7,137 bases of DNA from Paracoccaceae bacterium (GTDB lineage Bacteria; Pseudomonadota; Alphaproteobacteria; Rhodobacterales; Rhodobacteraceae): NCBI GenBank assembly GCA_027030435.1, contig JALVEX010000404.1, positions 1 through 7,137 of the forward strand. The letters run 5' to 3'. Positions 1 through 5,022 of this stretch are shown piece after piece. Position 1 is the stretch's first letter. Every line of letters begins with the position of its first letter. The translations under genes were made by a program, and so were the position numbers. Under the pieces are notes generated by a model that saw nothing but the letters and a program-made list of their open reading frames with translations, did no database searches and had not been told where the DNA came from.

Positions 1-184
1 CATCACGGAGCCAGAGGCGCAGATCGTCCTCGGGCGTGGCCTTGCAGATGGTATAGCCAATGCCGCGAAAGGTGATTTCCCGGCACGGGCCCTGGCCCTG
101 CGCTTCCCCGGCCTTCCCGGATGCGGGCAGGGCCAGGGCCATTGCGGCCGCAATGGAAGCCAGGAGGCACTTCAGCGCAATCAT
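1..184 (-). CDS. DUF2233 / phosphodiester glycosidase-like secreted protein, 5' part only
   Basis: Only the first 61 codons are in the window; the gene runs off its low-coordinate edge. The protein begins MIALK, followed by a hydrophobic stretch (about residues 6-20) and small residues around 21-28 (ASGKAGEA), which reads as a Sec signal peptide with probable export to the periplasm. There is no lipobox. The mature start, CREITFRGIGYTICK followed by PEDDLRLWLRD, resembles the N-terminus of rhodobacterial DUF2233 proteins, the family related to the phosphodiester glycosidase (NAGPA) domain. Two cysteines (34 and 47) flank this region and could form a disulfide. The start is well supported: the ATG overlaps the rbfA stop as ATGA, so the gene is probably translationally coupled to rbfA. 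The enzymatic role is unproven, and the catalytic part of the domain lies outside the window. Confidence 0.8.
   Translation of the reverse strand, partial: MIALKCLLASIAAAMALALPASGKAGEAQGQGPCREITFRGIGYTICKATPEDDLRLWLRD
88..140. repeat. 14-bp perfect inverted repeat, 25-base loop
   Basis: Bases 88-101 (GGCCCTGGCCCTGC) are the exact reverse complement of bases 127-140, and 12 of the 14 pairs are G:C. The repeat lies within the coding sequence of the DUF2233 gene, about 45-97 bases after its start codon, under the end of the signal peptide and the beginning of the mature protein. In mRNA it would form a strong hairpin just downstream of the coupled rbfA stop/start. No T-run follows on either strand, so it is not an ordinary intrinsic terminator. 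Part of it simply reflects repetitive codons for Ala-Leu-Ala-Leu and Gly-Gln-Gly-Gln. Confidence 0.7.
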
Positions 185-633
185 GGCTTCTCATCATCCC
201 CGGGGCCGTTTTCGGGCGGCTCGGCCGCTTTGCGGGTATCGCGCTTCACCTCTTCCTGATCGAACATGACCCGCGCCTTTTCCATCAGATCGAATGTTTC
301 ATCGATCGCGAAGCGCAGTTCGGGGATGTATTTCAGGGTGATTTCCCGCGCCAGCAGGCGGCGCATCTCGGCGTGGTTGCGCCGGAGCGCCTTGAGGGCC
401 TCTTCCCGGTGCCGGCCGCCAAGCGGCATCACGAATACCTTTGCCACCCGCATGTCGGGCGAGGGCTGCACCTCGCCGATGGTGATGGAGAGGCGATTGA
501 GTTCGGGATCGTGGATACGCCCCTGCATGAGGATATCCGAAAGGGTGCGGCGCAGAAGTTCGCCCACCCGCAGCTGGCGCTGGGAGGGGCCGCTGGCATG
601 GCCGTGTTGCTTGTGCTTGCTCATGTATGCCAT
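181..633 (-). CDS. rbfA: Ribosome-binding factor A
   Basis: RbfA is a small KH-fold protein that binds the immature 30S subunit near the 5' end helix of 16S rRNA and is needed for its maturation, especially in the cold. The 150-residue protein carries the family's features: QRQLRVGELLRRTLSDIL in the first helix (about 18-35), DPELNRLSITIGEVQPSPD (about 42-60), then RVAKVFVMPLGG and the helix with LRRNHAEMRRLLAREI. It is somewhat longer than the E. coli protein (133 residues) because of a charged tail rich in E, D, K and P, as is common in alphaproteobacteria. An in-frame TAG lies directly before the first ATG (633), so the start must be at 633 or at the second ATG (624, MSKHKQ), which gives a more family-like N-terminus. 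Neither has a good Shine-Dalgarno. It is divergent from dapB and overlaps the following DUF2233 start by 4 bases. Confidence 0.95.
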   Translation of the reverse strand: MAYMSKHKQHGHASGPSQRQLRVGELLRRTLSDILMQGRIHDPELNRLSITIGEVQPSPDMRVAKVFVMPLGGRHREEALKALRRNHAEMRRLLAREITLKYIPELRFAIDETFDLMEKARVMFDQEEVKRDTRKAAEPPENGPGDDEKP

Positions 634-667
634 CTAGGCGGTCGCGGGCGAATGCGCAACCATGCCT

Positions 668-696
668 TTGCCAAGGCGGCCGTCGGGCGCTAAACC
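668..696 (+). promoter_or_regulatory. Putative sigma-70 promoter of dapB
   Basis: TTGCCA at 668-673 (5 of 6 matches to TTGACA) is followed after 17 bases by TAAACC at 691-696. Read as the alphaproteobacterial housekeeping pattern (TTGACGS, 10-14 bases, GCTANAWC), the -10 element GCTAAACC at 689-696 matches 7 of 8 positions with a 14-base gap. Transcription would start near 703, leaving a leader of about 20 bases before dapB. The site lies in the 90-base divergent gap between rbfA (start 633) and dapB. I found no comparably good promoter facing rbfA in this gap. Confidence 0.45.
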
Positions 697-710
697 GGCG
701 TCAGAAATCC

Positions 711-717
711 GAGGAGG
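711..717 (+). promoter_or_regulatory. Strong Shine-Dalgarno of dapB, with three overlapping start codons downstream
   Basis: GAGGAGG is a near-perfect ribosome binding site. Three start codons follow: ATG at 722 (4-base spacer, but immediately followed by TGA, so it codes for nothing), GTG at 724 (6-base spacer) and ATG at 727 (9-base spacer). The last two are in the dapB frame and differ by only one residue. The sequence cannot decide between them; I annotate the ATG at 727. Confidence 0.7.
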
Positions 718-726
718 CGAGATGTG

Positions 727-1554
727 ATGGGCACGGACGATAAGAGCGAAGATCTGCCGGGGATCGTGGTGACGGGCGCTTCCGGGCGCATGGGACAGAT
801 GCTGGTGCGCCTGATTGCCGAAAGCCCGGCGGCCCGGCTCGTGGGCGCGATCGAGCGCCCGGGGCATGAATGGATCGGGCGCGATGTGGGCGAGGCCATG
901 GGCGGCCAGCCGCTCGGCGTGGTTGTGGAGGATGATCCGCTGGAGGCTTTCGCCCGCGCCAAGGCGGCGATCGATTTCACCGCGCCCGCGGCGACGGTGG
1001 AATTTGCCGCGCTGGCCGCGCAGGCGAGGCTCGTGCATGTGATCGGCACCACAGGGCTTTCGGGCGAGGATCTGAAAAAGCTCGAAGCCGCCGCGCGCCA
1101 TGCGGTGATCGTGCGGGCCGGCAACATGAGCCTGGGTGTCAATCTCATGGTGGAGCTTACCCGGAAGGTGGCCGCGGCGCTGGGCGAGGATTTCGATATC
1201 GAGATCGTCGAGGCACATCACCGCCACAAGGTGGATGCCCCCTCCGGCACGGCGCTGATGCTGGGTGAGGCGGCGGCCGAGGGGCGGGGTGTGGAGCTTC
1301 AGCGCGTGGCCGATCGCGGGCGCGATGGCATCACCGGGCCGCGCGTGCCGGGCCATATCGGCTTCTCGGCCATCCGCGGGGGGGATATCGTGGGTGAGCA
1401 TGATGTGCTCTTTGCCGGGCCGGGCGAGCGGATCGTGCTGCGCCATGTGGCCACGGATCGCGCGATCTTCGCCCGGGGCGCGCTGAAGGCGGCGCTCTGG
1501 GGGCAGGGGCACAAGCCCGGGCAATACAGCATGAAGGATGTGCTGGGGCTCTGA
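727..1554 (+). CDS. dapB: 4-hydroxy-tetrahydrodipicolinate reductase
   Basis: DapB reduces 4-hydroxy-tetrahydrodipicolinate to tetrahydrodipicolinate with NAD(P)H in the cytoplasm, on the route to meso-diaminopimelate (peptidoglycan) and lysine. From ATG 727 the protein has 275 residues, close to the 273 of E. coli. The N-terminal Rossmann fold shows GASGRMG (17-23) and an Glu-Arg pair (43-44) matching the E. coli pair that allows use of both NADH and NADPH. GTTG (107-110) and GNMSLGVN (132-139) follow. The catalytic motif EAHHRHKVDAPSGTAL carries the two histidines (164, 165) and the lysine (168) of the active site. GHIGFSAIRGGDIVGEHDV and the C-terminal RGALKAALW are also typical. GTG 724 is an equally possible start one codon upstream. 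It stands alone on its strand, diverging from rbfA and converging on the DUF1674 gene 33 bases away, with no clear terminator between them. Confidence 0.97.
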   Translation: MGTDDKSEDLPGIVVTGASGRMGQMLVRLIAESPAARLVGAIERPGHEWIGRDVGEAMGGQPLGVVVEDDPLEAFARAKAAIDFTAPAATVEFAALAAQARLVHVIGTTGLSGEDLKKLEAAARHAVIVRAGNMSLGVNLMVELTRKVAAALGEDFDIEIVEAHHRHKVDAPSGTALMLGEAAAEGRGVELQRVADRGRDGITGPRVPGHIGFSAIRGGDIVGEHDVLFAGPGERIVLRHVATDRAIFARGALKAALWGQGHKPGQYSMKDVLGL

Positions 1555-1587
1555 CGCGGGGCTTTCGCCGTCGGCAGAACGGGCGGC

Positions 1588-1788
1588 TCAGAAATCCACC
1601 GCGATGCCGTTCTTTTCCCAATCGCCGTAGCGCACGGGCTCGGGCCCCTCGCGTCCGCCAATCTCGCGCGGGCCTTCCTTCTTTGTGGCTTTGCGGCGGC
1701 GCTCTTCAGCCTCGGCCAGCGCGCGGCGTGCGGCTTCCGGCAGGTCGTCATGGTTCGTCGGATTGTCGCAATTGCCTTTTTCGGTCAT
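1588..1788 (-). CDS. DUF1674 protein, succinate dehydrogenase assembly factor 4 family
   Basis: This is a 66-residue acidic and basic, soluble protein with no membrane segment. The conserved C-terminal signature is complete: GGREGPEPVRYGDWEKNGIAVDF-like, with RYGDWE at about 53-58 and the terminal Asp-Phe. The N-terminal half is a charged helix (LPEAARRALAEAEERRRKATKK, about 16-37). In eukaryotes the family (Sdh8/SDHAF4) binds the free flavinated SDHA subunit and helps assemble complex II; a similar job in bacteria is inferred from homology. The open frame extends further upstream, but the start at 1788 is chosen because AAGGA lies 8 bases before that ATG, and because the upstream translation is unlike the family and crosses the probable promoter. 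It is divergent from rsmB and convergent with dapB. No sdh gene is in the window, so context gives no further support. Confidence 0.88.
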   Translation of the reverse strand: MTEKGNCDNPTNHDDLPEAARRALAEAEERRRKATKKEGPREIGGREGPEPVRYGDWEKNGIAVDF

Positions 1789-1818
1789 CGAGGCGATCCT
1801 TGTTTTGCTTCCTGTGGT

Positions 1819-1845
1819 GATATAGGCGGTCGCGAGGGCATACAA
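1819..1845 (-). promoter_or_regulatory. Putative promoter of the DUF1674 gene
   Basis: On the minus strand CCTATATC (1826-1819) matches 7 of 8 positions of the alphaproteobacterial -10 pattern GCTANAWC. TTGTATG (1845-1839) lies 12 bases upstream, within the 10-14 allowed, but matches the -35 only at TTG. Transcription would start near 1812, about 24 bases before the start codon at 1788. The surrounding gap (1789-1879) is visibly richer in A and T than the genes on either side, as expected for a divergent promoter region. I could not recognise a convincing promoter for rsmB on the plus strand in the same gap. Confidence 0.35.
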
Positions 1846-1879
1846 GAATTCGTTCAAATATCGGGATCGGCGCCGGCGG

Positions 1880-3175
1880 ATGAGCAAGGAAAAAAACTCC
1901 AGCATCACGGGGATCGAAGCGCGCCGGGCGGCGCTGCGCCTTCTGGACGGGGTGCTCGGCGAGCAACGGCTCATGGCGGAGATGTTGGGCGCGAAGGGGC
2001 CAATGGCCCGGCTTGCCCCGGGGGAAAGAGCCCGCGCCCAGCGCCTTGCCACCGAAACCCTGCGCCACCTCGATCGCGCAGATCGCATGCTCGGGCCGTT
2101 CCTGAAGAAACGCCCTTCGCATACCGTTCACAACGTGCTGCGGCTCGGCGTTGTGGAGATCTGCGCGCTTGGTGCGCCGGCGCATGGGGCGGTGAACGCC
2201 GCTGTCGGGATATTGCGCAGGGGGCGCAATACCGGCCACGCGGCGGGGCTCGCAAATGCTGTGCTGCGCCGGATCGCGCCGGAGGAATGGAAGAGGCTCC
2301 CGCCCTCGCGCCTTCCCAAATGGCTGCGAAAGCCGCTGATTGCCGATTACGGCAAGGCGCGGGTGGAGGCGATGGAGGCGGTGCATGCCCGCATCCCGCC
2401 GCTTGATCTCACGCCTCGCGATGGTGATGCTGCGGCGCTTGTGGCGCGGCTCTCCGGCGAGGCCTTGCCCACGGGGAGCGTCCGGCTCGGGGATCCGGGG
2501 CAGGTTTCGGCGCTGTCGGGCTATGAGGAGGGCGCGTGGTGGGTGCAGGATGCCGCCGCTGCGCTCCCGGCCCGTGTGCTGGCGCCTCGATCCGGCGCGC
2601 GCGTGCTTGACATGTGCGCGGCACCCGGCGGCAAGACGATGCAGCTCGCCGCCATGGGCGCGGATGTGACGGCGATCGACATCTCCCCGGCCCGGATGCG
2701 CCGGGTGGCCGAAAATCTCGCCCGCACGGGGCTTCCTGCGCGCTGCGAGGTGGCCAATGTGCTGGAGTGGCATGATGCGCCTTACGATGCCATTCTTCTG
2801 GACGCGCCGTGCTCGGCCACCGGCACCATCCGCCGCCATCCCGATCTGCCATATGCCAAGGACGGCAGCGATTTTCCGGCCCTGTTCGATCTGCAGGCGC
2901 GGATGATCGATCATGCGGTCACGCTGCTTAAGCCGGGGGGAAGGCTTGTCTATTGCACCTGCAGCCTGCTCCCCGACGAAGGCGAAATCCAGATCCAGGA
3001 CGCCCTGAAGCGCCACGATTCCCTTCGCCTTGACGAGGCCGCCATGGCCGCGCCTCCCGGCCTCGAGGAAAGCTGGCGCGTGGCGGGCGGGGAGCTGCGC
3101 ATCACCCCCGAGCAATGGGCCGCCCGCGGCGGGATCGACGGGTTTTTCATCGCTGCGCTGATGAAACAGGCCTGA
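1880..3175 (+). CDS. rsmB: 16S rRNA (cytosine-967-C5)-methyltransferase
   Basis: RsmB (also called Fmu or Sun) transfers a methyl group from S-adenosylmethionine to C967 of 16S rRNA. The 431 residues match the family's length (429 in E. coli). Residues of about 10-135 form the N-terminal NusB-like RNA-binding domain, ending in the typical GLANAVLRRI. The methyltransferase domain follows: SAM-binding DMCAAPGGKT (244-253), motif IV DAPCSATGTIRRHPD (308-322, Cys311) and motif VI YCTCSLLPDEGE with Cys361 as the expected nucleophile. The C-terminal GGIDGFFIAAL is also characteristic. ATG 1880 is the first possible start after an in-frame TAG at 1823; its ribosome binding site is weak (GGCGG directly before the codon). 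It is the first gene of a plus-strand series with the heparinase-like gene, purH and lspA, and diverges from the DUF1674 gene. A related m5C methyltransferase is a less likely alternative, since the NusB domain is present. Confidence 0.95.
   Translation: MSKEKNSSITGIEARRAALRLLDGVLGEQRLMAEMLGAKGPMARLAPGERARAQRLATETLRHLDRADRMLGPFLKKRPSHTVHNVLRLGVVEICALGAPAHGAVNAAVGILRRGRNTGHAAGLANAVLRRIAPEEWKRLPPSRLPKWLRKPLIADYGKARVEAMEAVHARIPPLDLTPRDGDAAALVARLSGEALPTGSVRLGDPGQVSALSGYEEGAWWVQDAAAALPARVLAPRSGARVLDMCAAPGGKTMQLAAMGADVTAIDISPARMRRVAENLARTGLPARCEVANVLEWHDAPYDAILLDAPCSATGTIRRHPDLPYAKDGSDFPALFDLQARMIDHAVTLLKPGGRLVYCTCSLLPDEGEIQIQDALKRHDSLRLDEAAMAAPPGLEESWRVAGGELRITPEQWAARGGIDGFFIAALMKQA
2211..2231. 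repeat. 8-bp perfect inverted repeat with 5-base loop inside rsmB
   Basis: TATTGCGC (2211-2218) and GCGCAATA (2224-2231) are exact reverse complements around the loop AGGGG. In RNA this makes a compact hairpin within the NusB-like domain of rsmB (about residues 111-117). No T-run follows. It is probably incidental, but it is the tightest stem-loop I noticed within a coding region here. Confidence 0.55.
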
Positions 3176-3197
3176 TCACGGGGCCGTGAATTGATCG

Positions 3198-3226
3198 GTG
3201 ACTTTGCACCCGCCGCGCCTTATGAT
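3198..3226 (+). promoter_or_regulatory. Putative promoter of the heparinase-like gene and possibly purH-lspA
   Basis: GTGACT (3198-3203, 4 of 6 matches to TTGACA) and TATGAT (3221-3226, 5 of 6 to TATAAT) are separated by the ideal 17 bases. Transcription would begin near 3233, about 36 bases before the GTG at 3269. The site lies 23 bases past the rsmB stop, and inside the coding sequence if the alternative TTG start at 3191 were used. It therefore favours the later start and suggests transcription partly independent of rsmB. Confidence 0.4.
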
Positions 3227-3268
3227 CCTGCCAGCAGAAAGGCTTTCACAACCGAGGCAAGGCAGAAA

Positions 3269-5002
3269 GTGAATCATCCCATCACCCTGCCCGAGCGCGC
3301 CACGCGCCTGATCAATCATTATTACGCCCGCCTCAGCACGCGCCTGCGCCCGGCAACCGGCTTTACCTACCAGCCGGAGCCACGTTCGATCGGCCTTTCC
3401 ACCTGCGGTCAGCAGCTTCTGGCGGGCAATTTCCTCTTTGCGGGCCATCTGATCGAGGCGCCCGATGCCATGATCTGGGATCTGCCGGCTCCGAGCCGCA
3501 GCTTTGCAGAAGAATTGCACGGATTCTCCTGGCTCGATGATCTCGCGGCGGTGGGCGATCGCGAGGCGGCGCGCACCGCTCAGGCCTGGACCTTCGAATG
3601 GATCTCCCGCTACGGGCGGGGGCGCGGCCCCGGGTGGTCGCCGGATCTGACGGGGCGCCGGCTCATCCGCTGGATCAATCATTCGATCTTTCTCCTCAAT
3701 GGCCAGCCTTCGGAGGCTTCGAAAGGTTTTTTCCGCTCGCTTGGCCAGCAGACGATCTTTCTCGCCCGCCGCTGGCGGGGCACGCGCCCCGGGCTGCCGC
3801 GTTTTGAAGCCTTGTGCGGGCTGATATACGCGGGGCTGGCGCTGATGGGCATGGAGCGCCACGTGGAACAGGCCATGAGCGCGCTTGCACGCGAATGCGA
3901 GCGCCAGATCGATCCTCAGGGCGGCATTCCCACCCGCAATCCCGAAGAGCTTCTGGAAGTGCTCACCTATCTGATCTGGGCCGCCTCTGCGCTGAGCGGT
4001 TCGGGGCGGATGGCGCCCGCAGAGCATCTTGCCGCGATCGAGCGCATCGCGCCTACCTTGCGTGCGCTTCGCCATGGCGATGGCGGGTTGGCGCGCTTTC
4101 ACGGCGGCGATGCGGGGCTTCCGGGAAGGCTCGATCATGCGCTTGCGGCCTCCGGCGTGCGCGGACGGATCGCAACGGGGCTGCCCATGGGCTATGCACG
4201 TCTCCATGGCGGGCGCACCACCGTGATTGCCGATGCCGCCCCGCCGCCGAAGGGGAGGACATCGCTTAACGCACATGCCTCGACCCTTGCATTCGAGCTT
4301 ACATCGGGCCGCCGGCCGCTGATCGTCAATTGCGGTCCGGGGCGGAATTTCGGGGAAAGCTGGCACCGCGCCGGGCGGGCCACGGCCTCGCATTCCACTG
4401 TCGCGATCGAGGGGGTTTCATCGGCAAGGCTCGGCACCGGGCGCCGCGAGGGAGAGCTTCTTGGCGGCCCCTCGCAAGTGCCCTTCCGGCAAGCGGCGGG
4501 GCCGGAGGGCAGCAGCCTTCATGCGGCGCATGACGGATATGTTGCCACCCACGGCCTCACCCATGCCCGCAAGCTGCGCCTTTCGCCGGACGGCGCGGCT
4601 CTGGCGGGCTCCGATACGCTTGCCACCACCACCGACGCCGACAAGCGCCGCTTCGATGCAGCCATGGACAGCGCCGGATTGCAGGGGATTGCCGCGAGCC
4701 TGCGCTTTCATCTCCACCCGGATGTGGATGCGGCGATGGATCTGGGCGGCAAGGCCGTTTCGCTGGCGCTCAGGAGCGGGGAGATCTGGGTATTCAGATA
4801 CCGCGGCCGGGCCGAGCTTTCGCTCGAGCCCGGCGTCTATCTGGAAAAGGGACGGCTGAAGCCGCGTGCGACAAAACAAATTGTTTTATCCTGGCGGCTC
4901 TTCGATTATGCGAGCCGTATCAACTGGTCGCTCTCCAAGGCACAGGACGGCCCCGGTATCGTCCGGGATCTGGAGGCCGAGGACGGGATGACCATCAGCT
5001 GA
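3269..5002 (+). CDS. Heparinase II/III family protein (polysaccharide lyase-like)
   Basis: The family includes lyases that cleave acidic polysaccharides such as heparin or alginate by beta-elimination. From GTG 3269 the protein has 577 residues. About 30-310 is a helical toroid-like part (TYQPEPRSIG, GNFLFAGHLIEAPDAMIWDLP, GRGRGPGWSPDLTGRRLIRWINH, RNPEELLEVLTYL). About 320-540 is the Hepar_II_III beta-sandwich, with AHASTLAFEL (His336), PLIVNCGPG, ASHSTVAIEG (His375) and the signature RFHLHPDV (479-486). No signal peptide or membrane segment is visible from either start, which is unusual for a polysaccharide lyase. The frame opens at TTG 3191, 15 bases after rsmB; I prefer GTG 3269 because AAGG lies 6 bases before it, a promoter-like site precedes it, and related proteins I recall begin near here. 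The gene ends 20 bases before purH. The substrate is unknown, and catalysis is not demonstrated by the residues I can see. Confidence 0.88.
   Translation: MNHPITLPERATRLINHYYARLSTRLRPATGFTYQPEPRSIGLSTCGQQLLAGNFLFAGHLIEAPDAMIWDLPAPSRSFAEELHGFSWLDDLAAVGDREAARTAQAWTFEWISRYGRGRGPGWSPDLTGRRLIRWINHSIFLLNGQPSEASKGFFRSLGQQTIFLARRWRGTRPGLPRFEALCGLIYAGLALMGMERHVEQAMSALARECERQIDPQGGIPTRNPEELLEVLTYLIWAASALSGSGRMAPAEHLAAIERIAPTLRALRHGDGGLARFHGGDAGLPGRLDHALAASGVRGRIATGLPMGYARLHGGRTTVIADAAPPPKGRTSLNAHASTLAFELTSGRRPLIVNCGPGRNFGESWHRAGRATASHSTVAIEGVSSARLGTGRREGELLGGPSQVPFRQAAGPEGSSLHAAHDGYVATHGLTHARKLRLSPDGAALAGSDTLATTTDADKRRFDAAMDSAGLQGIAASLRFHLHPDVDAAMDLGGKAVSLALRSGEIWVFRYRGRAELSLEPGVYLEKGRLKPRATKQIVLSWRLFDYASRINWSLSKAQDGPGIVRDLEAEDGMTIS
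4873..4887. repeat. AT-rich palindrome near the 3' end of the heparinase-like gene
   Basis: AAAACAA (4873-4879) and TTGTTTT (4881-4887) are perfect inverted repeats around a single A. Only 2 of the 15 bases are G or C, in a region otherwise strongly GC-rich. The stretch encodes Lys-Gln-Ile-Val-Leu and includes a TTA leucine codon, the only one I found by eye in the genes of this window. Its shape is that of a symmetric operator, and it lies about 136 bases before the purH start codon. No regulator can be named from the sequence. Confidence 0.6.
4881..4909 (+). promoter_or_regulatory. Possible internal promoter for purH
   Basis: TTGTTT (4881-4886, 3 of 6 matches to TTGACA) and GATTAT (4904-4909, 4 of 6 to TATAAT) are 17 bases apart. 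Transcription would start near 4916 and give a leader of about 107 bases. The -35 element coincides with the right arm of the AT-rich palindrome at 4873-4887, so a protein bound there could control it. The match is weak and rests mostly on the local AT-rich composition. Confidence 0.22.
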
Positions 5003-5022
5003 AAAGAGCGGGAGCCTGCCAG

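Noticed and set aside
121..693. A 190-codon plus-strand open frame opposite rbfA
   Set aside because: RbfA is clearly recognisable on the minus strand; the plus frame has no family features or ribosome binding site.
634..1524. A 296-codon minus-strand open frame opposite dapB
   Set aside because: It is a shadow of dapB; the catalytic motifs of DapB are intact on the plus strand.
1555..1587. Possible bidirectional terminator between dapB and the DUF1674 gene
   Set aside because: Only short, imperfect GCCG/CGGC pairings are present and there is no T-run on either strand.
1820..1879. A plus-strand promoter for rsmB in the AT-rich gap
   Set aside because: AAATAT and TATAGG were considered as -10 elements, but neither has a reasonable -35 at 15-19 bases.
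2903..2914. Perfect 12-bp palindrome ATGATCGATCAT inside rsmB
   Set aside because: It is a product of common GATC-rich codons in the sequence Met-Ile-Asp-His; nothing else suggests a binding site.
1748..3115. A 455-codon minus-strand open frame opposite rsmB
   Set aside because: It is antisense to the rsmB methyltransferase motifs and lacks any family resemblance.
3176..4393. A 405-codon minus-strand open frame opposite the heparinase-like gene
   Set aside because: Same composition effect; Arg-, Pro- and Ala-rich translation without motifs, and the plus strand carries clear family signatures.
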